Position numbers and translations under genes: made by a program. From assembly GCF_004771275.1 (NCBI RefSeq), contig NZ_RQEV01000011.1:186001-250000 (forward strand): DNA of 64,000 nucleotides, read 5' to 3'. Positions 8,084 to 15,897 of this stretch are shown one piece after another. The notes beneath the pieces are model-generated. The model was given only the letters and a program-made list of their open reading frames with translations. It made no database searches and had not been told where the DNA came from. This stretch comes from Leptospira fluminis (GTDB taxonomy: Bacteria > Spirochaetota > Leptospiria > Leptospirales > Leptospiraceae). The number at the start of each line of letters is the position of its first letter. Within the stretch, counting starts at the first letter, position 1.

Positions 8084-10237
8084 ATGGAAATAAAACCGAT
8101 TCGAAGCGTACTCGTGTATGCATGCTTCCTCCTGATTTTCGGAATAGCGATCTACTTCGTCCTTAACTACGGTAAAAACATGGAGCCGTCGACCGGGAGC
8201 TCCTCCGCTTCCGTCGTAAACGGAGAAAACTCCACCTTTCTGGCGGAAATAGGAAAGAACGTCAAACAACCGATCGCATTACTTTTATTGCAATTGCTCG
8301 TGATTCTCGGAACGGCGAGAGCGTTAGGATCCCTTCTCGCGTTTTTCGGACAACCTTCCGTGATTGGCGAAATCATAGCCGGAATCCTCTTAGGTCCTTC
8401 CTTTTTAGGAACGCTTTGGCCCGAAACCGCCGGTTTTCTTTTTCCGAAAGAATCGTTAAAAATTATCCAATCGTTAAGTAACGTAGGATTGCTTCTCTTC
8501 TTATTTCTGATCGGAATGGAACTGAATCTGGGAATTTTAGGGAAAAAAGCGCATGATGCTGTCGTGGTAAGTCATGCCAGTATCCTGTTTCCGTTTTTCC
8601 TGGGAACCGCATATTCCCTGACGTTATACGAATCCTTGGCTCCGAAGGGAATCTCGTTTATCGTTTTCGGGCTGTTCATGGGAATCGCCATGAGCATCAC
8701 CGCCTTCCCCGTACTTGCAAGGATCGTTCAGGAAAGAGGTCTCACCAAAACTCCTCTCGGAACTTTAGTCATTACCTGTGCCGCAGCGGACGACATCACA
8801 GCCTGGTGCATCCTTGCCGGAGTGGTAGCGATCGCGCAGGCAGGCAGTCTCTCCGGAGGCTTTATCACCGTCGGACTTTCCATTGTTTATGTAATTTTAA
8901 TGCTATTCGCGATCCGACCCCTGCTTCGGAAGATCGCCTCCGTATATCCCAGTAAGGAAGCCCTAAGAAGACCGATCACCGCTTTCGTCTTCATGATTTG
9001 GATTGCCTCGGCCTATCTGACGGAATTGATAGGAATCCACGCTTTATTCGGAGCCTTTTTTGCCGGAGTCATCATGCCTCCGCAGATCGAATTCAGAAGG
9101 ATGCTTTCGGAAAAAATAGAAGACATCAGTCTTTTGTTGCTTCTTCCTTTATTCTTCGTATCCACGGGATTGAAGACTCAGATCGGTCTGTTAAGCGACG
9201 GAAACCTTTGGATGACTTGCGCTTCGGTGATCGGAATTGCGATCCTAGGAAAATTTTTAGGAAGCACGCTGGCCGCTAGGCTCGTCGGCCAAAACTGGAA
9301 GGATAGTCTTTCCATCGGAGCCCTAATGAACACCAGAGGATTGATGGAGCTTGTGGTTCTGAATATCGGCTACGATCTCGGAATCCTATCCAAGGAAATT
9401 TTCGCGATGATGGTGCTGATGGCTCTATTCACGACGTTTATGACCGGCCCGGTGTTGGACCTTTTAGAAACCGGCTTCTTTTCCCAGGATCTCCCGGTGA
9501 TCCGTTCCGGTAGAAAAATCCTTTTGTCCTTCGCCTCTCCCGCCTCCGGAGTCAGACTTTTAGAACTTGCAGCGAAATTCTTTCCCGAAAACCGGAAAAA
9601 AATTCCGGCGCTGGCAATCACCGTGCTCCATGTCACCTCCAGCGGAGACTTAACTCCCGTAGAGGCGGAATCTCTCGAAAAGGAAATTTTCCTTCCGCTG
9701 GAAGAAAAGGGGGAAGAGCTCGGACGTTCCTTCGATCGAGTGTACAAAAACACTCCGCAAGTAGCCCGGGAAATTCTGAATCAAGCCCGAAAAATCCGCC
9801 CCGATTTACTGCTCATGGGGCGGTCCCATTCTCTATTTTCCGCTAAGGAAATCGCGGGTCGCGTCCGCTTTATCATGGAGAATTCGCCTTCTCCAGTAGG
9901 AATTCTGGTCGACAAGGGTTGGGTAGACCTACGCAAAATCGCCTTCCTGGTCTTCGGCAAAGACGATATTTTTTTACGAAGGTACTTCGAGTTTTTCTCG
10001 AATCTTCCGGAAATGGAGAGCACAATCTTAGAGCTCGAAGATACGATTCCGGGGAAGGACGGATATCTTCGTGGTAAGGGCGTAAAGAAAAGGCGAAAAG
10101 TCGTAATGAAATCCGAATTGAAGGACGAGGACTGGGCGAAATACGACCTGGTATTTCTCGGCTGGAAATTTTATAGGGAAATCGAATCGACGGACTTGGC
10201 TGCACGCTTACCTAGCATTTTGATCCTTACTAGATAA
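8084..10237 (+). CDS. Cation:proton antiporter (CPA2/Kef type) with C-terminal stress-protein-like domain
   Basis: About 717 residues. The first roughly 470 form a Na+/H+ exchanger-type domain with some 12-13 hydrophobic spans. Family motifs include G-Q-P-S-V-I-G-E-I-I-A-G-I-L-L-G-P after the first span, an F-L-I-G-M-E region, A-A-D-D-I-T-A-W with the paired ion-binding Asp residues, and M-N-T-R-G-L-M-E-L. The last roughly 230 residues are soluble and resemble a universal-stress domain (D-L-L-L-M-G-R-S-H near the middle). The start was set at ATG 8084, 11 bases after a GGAG; an in-frame TTG at 8066 is less likely. The transcript leader holds a c-di-AMP riboswitch, so expression should track osmotic/K+ signalling. 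Confidence 0.93.
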   Translation: MEIKPIRSVLVYACFLLIFGIAIYFVLNYGKNMEPSTGSSSASVVNGENSTFLAEIGKNVKQPIALLLLQLLVILGTARALGSLLAFFGQPSVIGEIIAGILLGPSFLGTLWPETAGFLFPKESLKIIQSLSNVGLLLFLFLIGMELNLGILGKKAHDAVVVSHASILFPFFLGTAYSLTLYESLAPKGISFIVFGLFMGIAMSITAFPVLARIVQERGLTKTPLGTLVITCAAADDITAWCILAGVVAIAQAGSLSGGFITVGLSIVYVILMLFAIRPLLRKIASVYPSKEALRRPITAFVFMIWIASAYLTELIGIHALFGAFFAGVIMPPQIEFRRMLSEKIEDISLLLLLPLFFVSTGLKTQIGLLSDGNLWMTCASVIGIAILGKFLGSTLAARLVGQNWKDSLSIGALMNTRGLMELVVLNIGYDLGILSKEIFAMMVLMALFTTFMTGPVLDLLETGFFSQDLPVIRSGRKILLSFASPASGVRLLELAAKFFPENRKKIPALAITVLHVTSSGDLTPVEAESLEKEIFLPLEEKGEELGRSFDRVYKNTPQVAREILNQARKIRPDLLLMGRSHSLFSAKEIAGRVRFIMENSPSPVGILVDKGWVDLRKIAFLVFGKDDIFLRRYFEFFSNLPEMESTILELEDTIPGKDGYLRGKGVKKRRKVVMKSELKDEDWAKYDLVFLGWKFYREIESTDLAARLPSILILTR

Positions 10238-10246
10238 GGAGGAAGT

Positions 10247-10948
10247 ATGAAAGTACTGGTCTCGTTCGCGAATCCGAAAATGGGAGCGAAATTGTTCGGT
10301 TTGGCCCGCGCCTTATTTTCCGGTTCGGGACAAAATTTATCCATTATCGCACTGCACGTAGTTTCCGTGGAGACGGAGTCGGAAGGATTTCCTCGTTTGG
10401 AAGAAGACGAAATCTTCCAAGCGGTGCGTGAGGAAGCGGCCGGCTGCGATTTTCAATTCGAGACGGTAGGCTTTCCTTCCGACTGGGTCGTTCCGGGAAT
10501 TCTCGAAATCGCAAAAAGCAAGGACGCCGACTTACTATTATTAGGTGCCGCAAGGTCTCTCTTTTCGGAGGGCCTTCTGGGCGGAAAAGTCGGCGAAGTT
10601 CTACGAAAATTATCCGCGTTAGACGTCGCCGTTCTGGCGGACAACGGATTGAATTCGCCCATAGAACCCGTAGTCTTGGCTCCCGGTTTGGAATCCGCGG
10701 CGATTTTTCCGTTATTACGCGGGCTTTCCGATTTCTTGGGCGGTCCGATCCCGGTTTTTTCCGGTTCCAAACAGGAGGACTTCGGACTTAAAGGTTCGAT
10801 GTCCTTTCGCCCTTGGCTTCCGTTTTCCTTGGCTCCGGATACGAAAAAAAATCTCGCCGTCTTGGACTACGAGACCTACAAATCTTTCCACTCCATATTG
10901 CTGGCTAGAAAGGATTTATCCTATCTCATCCTCCGGAAAGGAAGATGA
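10247..10948 (+). CDS. Universal-stress-protein-like protein
   Basis: A 233-residue soluble protein starting 9 bp after the antiporter, with an AGGAGG ribosome site. It repeats the layout of the antiporter's C-terminal region: an N-terminal strand M-K-V-L-V-S-F-A-N-P, then A-D-L-L-L-L-G-A-A-R-S-L-F-S-E-G near residues 95-110, close to the USP G-x2-G-x9-G-[ST] region although the nucleotide loop is not standard. It probably works as a cytosolic partner of the antiporter, or arose by duplication of its tail. Function is inferred from context. Confidence 0.7.
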   Translation: MKVLVSFANPKMGAKLFGLARALFSGSGQNLSIIALHVVSVETESEGFPRLEEDEIFQAVREEAAGCDFQFETVGFPSDWVVPGILEIAKSKDADLLLLGAARSLFSEGLLGGKVGEVLRKLSALDVAVLADNGLNSPIEPVVLAPGLESAAIFPLLRGLSDFLGGPIPVFSGSKQEDFGLKGSMSFRPWLPFSLAPDTKKNLAVLDYETYKSFHSILLARKDLSYLILRKGR

Positions 10949-10953
10949 TCCGA

Positions 10954-12156
10954 TCAAAGGGGAAGATAACGAATCAAAACGCTCCCCAAAGAACCGACGA
11001 TCACTGCGATCCAGGAGGGAAGTTTGAAAAAAACGAGTAATGCTACAAGCACGCTAGCGAGACAAAAATCGCCGAAGGATCGGATCGAATCAGTCCAGAG
11101 TGGTCGATAAAAAGCCGCGATCAAAATGCCTACGACCGCGCAATTGACACCGGTTAAAATCCCCTGTACTCTCCGCTCGGTACGGACGGAATTCCAAAAC
11201 GGTAAAATCCCGATGATCGATACATACGCCGGAAGAAAAATGAAAAAGGTCGCAAGAATGGCGCCGGGAATCCCGTCGATCACGGCTCCTAGATAGCTCG
11301 CAAACGTAAATAAAGGACCGGGAACCGCCTGGGCAGCGCCGTAACCTACAAGAAAATCCTGTTCGCTGATGAGTCCGACCGGAACAAGCTCCTTTTCCAA
11401 AAGAGGAAGGACGACATGCCCACCGCCGAACACCAAAGCTCCCGATCGGAAAAAACTATCGGCCATCCACAGTCGTGTATCTGAAGAAAAAAGCCGCATC
11501 GCGGGAAGAAGCGCTAACAGCCCGAAAAAAAGACAAAGGCAGATGATGGCAAATCGACGTGAGATCCCGATCGGAAAAGAAAAAACCTCGGCATCGGACC
11601 GACTCTTAAAGAGGAAATATCCGAATACGCCGGCGGCAAAAATCAAAGTGATTTGTGCAAAGGAGGAATTCCAAAACGATAAAGCGATAGCTACACCGAT
11701 TGCGATTCCGATTTGAGAAACGGAACGAATCAGCTTCTTCCAAAGAAGAAAAATCGCCTGAGCGACCACGGCCACCGCGACGATCTTCAAACCGTGGATC
11801 CAGGAAGCATCGGCAAAATCGAAACGACGAAGCAAAAGTGCAAAGACGACGAGAGCTACTGCGGAAGGAGCCGTAAAGCCGAACCAGGCGACGATCCCTC
11901 CCCAAACGCCCGCCCGGATCGTACCGATGGCGATCCCCAATTGGCTACTCGCCGGACCGGGAAGAAACTGGCAAAGCCCCACCAGATCCGTATAGGACTT
12001 CTCATCCAACCATTTCTTCAGAATTACGTATTCGTTATGGAAGGTTCCAAGGTGGGCGATCGGACCTCCGAAAGAAACGAGCCCCAATTTCAGGGAAACG
12101 AGAAAAACCTCCGCTAGCGACCCCTGTCTCCCCGATGCTCTACTTAGATCCGTCAT
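10954..12156 (-). CDS. chrA: Chromate transporter (ChrA, long-chain form)
   Basis: About 400 residues made of two CHR halves, each beginning with the F-G-G motif: F-G-G-P-I-A-H near residue 27 and F-G-G-G-H-V-V-L-P near 230. Each has a downstream Q-x-x-P-G-P motif (Q-F-L-P-G-P; Q-A-V-P-G-P). Around ten membrane spans are predicted. CHR proteins export chromate or act as anion transporters. The ATG at 12156 is chosen over an in-frame TTG at 12165; neither has a strong ribosome site. It converges on the stress-like gene with only 5 bp between stops. Confidence 0.92.
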   Translation of the reverse strand: MTDLSRASGRQGSLAEVFLVSLKLGLVSFGGPIAHLGTFHNEYVILKKWLDEKSYTDLVGLCQFLPGPASSQLGIAIGTIRAGVWGGIVAWFGFTAPSAVALVVFALLLRRFDFADASWIHGLKIVAVAVVAQAIFLLWKKLIRSVSQIGIAIGVAIALSFWNSSFAQITLIFAAGVFGYFLFKSRSDAEVFSFPIGISRRFAIICLCLFFGLLALLPAMRLFSSDTRLWMADSFFRSGALVFGGGHVVLPLLEKELVPVGLISEQDFLVGYGAAQAVPGPLFTFASYLGAVIDGIPGAILATFFIFLPAYVSIIGILPFWNSVRTERRVQGILTGVNCAVVGILIAAFYRPLWTDSIRSFGDFCLASVLVALLVFFKLPSWIAVIVGSLGSVLIRYLPL

Positions 12157-12355
12157 GAGACCCAAATGAAGCGCGAGAAAAATTTAGCCACCGTTTTACG
12201 GGCGAGAATATAACAAATTCGAGACGGGATTGGCGCAGATTTCGCATTGGCGACCCGAACCCGGGACCGCTGCGTTTTCAGTAAAACTATCTGATTCTTG
12301 GTCCCACACAATAAAAAATTCTTGCCAGAAAAACAGATTTCGGCTAATTCAAATT

Positions 12356-12370
12356 ATTCTATTTTAGAAT
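12356..12370. promoter_or_regulatory. AT-rich palindrome in front of the FG-GAP lipoprotein
   Basis: ATTCTA-TTT-TAGAAT, a perfect 6-bp inverted repeat about 24 bp before the start codon and just upstream of the AAGG ribosome site. The right arm (TAGAAT) also looks like a -10 element. It could be a small operator or a leader hairpin; by itself it is weak evidence. Confidence 0.3.
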
Positions 12371-12393
12371 ATTTTTAAAAAGGTTTCCCACGT

Positions 12394-14025
12394 ATGAAAA
12401 GAAAATCCGTTTTCGGAACGATAATTCCGCTCTTATTACTTCTGACAGTCTTCTGCCTGGAAAATTGCAAAAAACATTCACACCAGCCTCTCCTGGTTTG
12501 GGGAGAACTTTCTGTTTCTCCTTCTTTTACCGGAAATGGCGAATTGCGACAACAGAGTTACTTAAAAGCTCCGAATACGAGCAATCAGGATCAATTCGGA
12601 GTGTCATCGGCCATATCGGGAGATACCATCGTCGTAGGAGCTCCCTACGAAGACAGCAATACGACGACGATCCTGCAGGATTCCAATCTAAGCTCGGCCA
12701 ACGACGCAGGATCGGATATCGGAGCCGCCTATGTATACGTACGCAATGGAGAAAAGTGGTTCCACCAAGCCTACCTCAAAGCCCCAAACGCGTCTAACGG
12801 AGATCATTTCGGAAGCAGTGTTGCCATCTCCGAAAATACGATCGCCATAGGAGCACCCGGAGAGGACAGCAATACGACTTCTATTGCAAACGGATCCGAC
12901 CTGAGCACAAGCAACCACTCCGGCAACGACAACGGAGCCGTCTACGTATTCGTTCGGAACGGGGAACGCTGGCAACAACAAGCCTATCTCAAAGCTCCAA
13001 ACACCACGAACCTGGACCAATTCGGTTCTTCTCTAGCTGTATCTGGGGATACGGTCGTCGTGGGAGCACCTTACGAAGATAGCAATTCAAGTTCCATCCT
13101 TTCCGGTTCCGACCTTTCCTCTACGAATGATTCCGGAACGGATACGGGAGCAGCTTATGTATACGTACGCAATGGATCTAGCTGGACGCACCAGGCCTAC
13201 CTCAAGGCCCCAAATGTATACAACCAAAGTTATTTCGGAAACTCCGTGGCAATCGACGGAAATACGATCGCTGTTGGTTCCAGGTCGGAAAGCGGGACTA
13301 CTACTTCTATTACCAACGGACAGGATCTGAGTGCGACCAACCACTCCGGCAATGGGAACGGTGCCGTATACGTTTTTGTTAAAAACGGCGGGAACTGGAG
13401 TCACCAAGCCTATCTCAAAGCGCCGAATACGGCCAACTTAGATACTTTCGGAAACTCCGTAGCGATCAGCGGGGATACGATTGTAGTAGGTGCGGATGGA
13501 GAAAGCAGCGATACGAACGCTATCTTGTCCGGGTCCGATTTAAGTTCCACCAATCGGAATGGATCTCATAACGGAGCCGTTTATGTGTTCGTTCGGAGTG
13601 GAAGCTCATGGACTCACCAAGCTTATCTCAAAGCGCCGAATACAAATCCGGAAGATCGATTCGGAGCATCCGTATCCATTTCCGGAGATTGGATCGTGGT
13701 GGGAGCTGCCGGGGAAAAAAGTACAACCCGAGTCGTGTTGTCCGGTAGCAACGTAAGCGTATACAATCGGGATGGGTTCTTCGTAGGAGCAGCCTACGTG
13801 TTTTCCCGAACCCGATCCGTTTGGATTCACAAAAACTATCTTAAAGCGCCCAATGGAGCAAACGGACACTTTTTCGGAGGATCCGTGGGCATCTCCGGAA
13901 ACACGATTCTGGTAGGAGCCTTGGGGGAAAATAGCAACACGAATTGGATCATCAACGGGACCGATCTAAGTTCTACGAACCGAAACGGAAATTCGAACGG
14001 GGCGGCATACGTATTCGGGATGTAG
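12394..14025 (+). CDS. FG-GAP (integrin-type) repeat lipoprotein
   Basis: A 543-residue lipoprotein. The signal peptide ends in L-E-N-C at about residue 25, a lipobox form tolerated in spirochaetes. The rest is seven tandem repeats of about 68-70 residues. Each opens with Y-L-K-A-P-N and has F-G-x-S/A-V-x-I-S-G-D-x-I-V-V-G-A and G-A-x-Y-V-F/Y-V-R-N-G strands, the FG-GAP pattern. Seven copies suggest a closed seven-bladed beta-propeller like integrin alpha heads. It is probably displayed on the outer membrane; ligand unknown. The next gene begins 3 bp later. Confidence 0.88.
   Translation: MKRKSVFGTIIPLLLLLTVFCLENCKKHSHQPLLVWGELSVSPSFTGNGELRQQSYLKAPNTSNQDQFGVSSAISGDTIVVGAPYEDSNTTTILQDSNLSSANDAGSDIGAAYVYVRNGEKWFHQAYLKAPNASNGDHFGSSVAISENTIAIGAPGEDSNTTSIANGSDLSTSNHSGNDNGAVYVFVRNGERWQQQAYLKAPNTTNLDQFGSSLAVSGDTVVVGAPYEDSNSSSILSGSDLSSTNDSGTDTGAAYVYVRNGSSWTHQAYLKAPNVYNQSYFGNSVAIDGNTIAVGSRSESGTTTSITNGQDLSATNHSGNGNGAVYVFVKNGGNWSHQAYLKAPNTANLDTFGNSVAISGDTIVVGADGESSDTNAILSGSDLSSTNRNGSHNGAVYVFVRSGSSWTHQAYLKAPNTNPEDRFGASVSISGDWIVVGAAGEKSTTRVVLSGSNVSVYNRDGFFVGAAYVFSRTRSVWIHKNYLKAPNGANGHFFGGSVGISGNTILVGALGENSNTNWIINGTDLSSTNRNGNSNGAAYVFGM
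12550..14022 (+). repeat. Seven tandem coding repeats of about 205-215 bp
   Basis: In-frame repeats encoding the seven FG-GAP blades of the lipoprotein. Successive units begin where the protein reads Y-L-K-A-P-N, near nucleotides 12559, 12769, 12985, 13198, 13411, 13621 and 13837. Nucleotide similarity is high enough that copy number could vary by recombination between strains. Confidence 0.8.
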
Positions 14026-14028
14026 AAG

Positions 14029-14478
14029 ATGAAAAACCGACTTTGGCTTTTTACCGGAATGATAGCACTCTGCTTATCGGCTTTGATCGTGCTCGCATTC
14101 CAAATTCATAAAATGAATCAAAATCGAATGATCTTAGAGGAAGGCCTCTCCCGATTGGAGGAAAAATCCTCTCATTTAAGTGGGGGAGATTCCTATCTCA
14201 GAAATGAAGTTCGAAACACGATTTTAAAAAGAAGAAAGGAAATCAAAGACTGCTACGAAGCCTATTTAGCCTCGAAACCGAAAATCGAAACGGGCGATCT
14301 AAAAGTGGATTGGAAAATCGACAAGCAAGGTAACGTGATACAACCCGAAGAAGTCATGTCTACCTTCTTCTCGGAGGATTTCAGTCGCTGCGTGACGGAC
14401 CGTATTTCCGAATGGAACTTTCCGCCTCCGATCACGGAAAAATACGTATTCCATACTTTCTCCTTTAAAAAAAGATAA
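14029..14478 (+). CDS. AgmX/PglI C-terminal-domain-like protein
   Basis: A 149-residue protein with an N-terminal membrane anchor (about residues 5-25), a short coiled segment, then a periplasmic domain. The domain's K-D-C-Y-E-A-Y-L, G-D-L-K-V-D-W-K-I-D-x-x-G-N-V and C-V-x-D-R-I-x-x-W-x-F-P-P-P pattern matches the AgmX/PglI C-terminal (TonB-C-like) domain. The two cysteines, near 75 and 123, are typical and may form a disulfide. It is almost fused to the FG-GAP lipoprotein (3 bp gap), suggesting the pair works together at the envelope. Confidence 0.68.
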   Translation: MKNRLWLFTGMIALCLSALIVLAFQIHKMNQNRMILEEGLSRLEEKSSHLSGGDSYLRNEVRNTILKRRKEIKDCYEAYLASKPKIETGDLKVDWKIDKQGNVIQPEEVMSTFFSEDFSRCVTDRISEWNFPPPITEKYVFHTFSFKKR

Positions 14479-14549
14479 AAAGGAAACGTGCCCGATCACG
14501 AAAAACTCCATCAGATTTTCGTTGTCGAAATTTTGATTTCTCCGAGCCG

Positions 14550-15584
14550 CTATTGCCGGATGCAAAATAGATTTTTTCGAACCGCAGTGCAGTCCGTAGC
14601 CGCCGTTCCTGTATCCAATGCGGTGGAATTGACCGCGCTCAAATCCCCGAAATGCGCATTATTAATATAGGAGGAATAGGGAGGAGACGCCCATTCCTGG
14701 TACGTACCGACGGTCATACATTGGTAGCTAGCGGCTTCGGTCCAATCCAGTTTCAAACCGGTCCAAGCCCCTCCGCCGCTAAAACCTAAGGGGTGGGTTA
14801 GGTTTCCGCCGCCGAAATAAAAGATCGGAGCTTGTGCATGGGTGGTAAAAAGATAAGTAAGCCCGTCGCTCCCGTAATAGCGCGTATTCGTATACAACAC
14901 CCAGTTAGTAGGACTACAACTCGGAGTCGCGGGCAATCCGCAATTCGCGGTAGTCGTAACGTAACGTGCCGGAGAACCCGTCGTAACGGTGATCAATGCC
15001 TTATAATCCGTAGTCGCTCCCGGTAGGGAAGAAGGCTTATCCGCAGCGCAAGCCGCATCGGCACCGTTGACCCCTCCGAAAGTTCCGAAATAACCGATCC
15101 CGCCTTGAGCCGTATTAGTGGCAACGAACGTGCATTTGTCCACATCCGTGGTCGCAACGTTTAAGGTCTGAACGGCACCCGTATCTTTTTGAGTGGCGAT
15201 CAACCCGTAAACTTGGTCTAAACAATCGTTATCGATCCCGTGCGTGAGAGTCACCGTAGCGCTAGGAGAAGTTGGCGAAAGAGTGATACTCGCCGGAGAA
15301 ACGGTAAAAACGGAACTACTAAAGCCCAACGTAAAAGTAGTCGGAGAATCCAAAGTATGCGCAGCTTGGATGGAAACGGACAAAGAAGTGCCTTCTGTGA
15401 TCGTCGGGGCTGGAGAAAAATTTAGCGGATTTCCGCTTAACAGCGCGATGATGTTCGGAAGCAAAGCCCCGAAGGCGCTTTTGCTCGCATCTATATTTAA
15501 AGGTTTGGCCTGATTACAACTAAGAAGGAACAAAAGAAGGCTTCCCGATAAAAAACGGGAAGAAAAGGAAAGAACACGTTTCAT
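14550..15584 (-). CDS. DUF1554 domain lipoprotein
   Basis: A 344-residue lipoprotein. The start M-K-R-V-L-S gives a signal peptide with lipobox L-L-S-C (Cys about 23); the frame stays open 36 codons further upstream but without signal character. A Calx-beta-like segment (about 60-140) precedes a C-terminal DUF1554 domain (about 150-344), with A-D-A-A-C-A-A-D-K-P, Y-K-A-L-I and W-T-G-L-K-L-D-W blocks and paired cysteines up to the last residues. DUF1554 is concentrated in Leptospira surface proteins, and the fold is probably C-type-lectin-like. Ligand unknown. Confidence 0.85.
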   Translation of the reverse strand: MKRVLSFSSRFLSGSLLLFLLSCNQAKPLNIDASKSAFGALLPNIIALLSGNPLNFSPAPTITEGTSLSVSIQAAHTLDSPTTFTLGFSSSVFTVSPASITLSPTSPSATVTLTHGIDNDCLDQVYGLIATQKDTGAVQTLNVATTDVDKCTFVATNTAQGGIGYFGTFGGVNGADAACAADKPSSLPGATTDYKALITVTTGSPARYVTTTANCGLPATPSCSPTNWVLYTNTRYYGSDGLTYLFTTHAQAPIFYFGGGNLTHPLGFSGGGAWTGLKLDWTEAASYQCMTVGTYQEWASPPYSSYINNAHFGDLSAVNSTALDTGTAATDCTAVRKNLFCIRQ

Positions 15585-15897
15585 TTTAAATTCTTCGCAT
15601 CGGAGCGGTCTCCGAAGAAAGAATACAATCTGAGTCAGAAAAGTTTGATCTCTTTTTCTACAATCAATAGCGAAGATCAAAAATCTGAGCAAAACGTGAG
15701 GAACAGGCTATAGAAACGCATACAATTTGCTTTGTAGAATCACTGTTCGATTTTATTTCCGCTATACAAGAGGCCAGATATGATAAAGCCTTCCTTTTTT
15801 CAAAAAAGAAGAAAGAATTCCTGAACCGAAAATTACGGATCTCTAGGAATAATTCGGAATCACAGTTCCAAACTCAAAACAGATCGGATGTACCGGA
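15585..15897. other. Intergenic region, no gene seen
   Basis: 313 bp between two minus-strand genes. It must hold the promoter of the DUF1554 lipoprotein. A short CTTTTTT/AAAAAAG self-complementary stretch near 15794-15808 could help end the upstream transcript but has no GC stem. No convincing ORF, RNA gene or repeat was recognised. Confidence 0.5.

Noticed and set aside
15585..15692. 36-codon upstream extension of the DUF1554 lipoprotein
   Set aside because: The extension has no signal character, whereas the ATG at 15584 starts a standard signal peptide with L-L-S-C.
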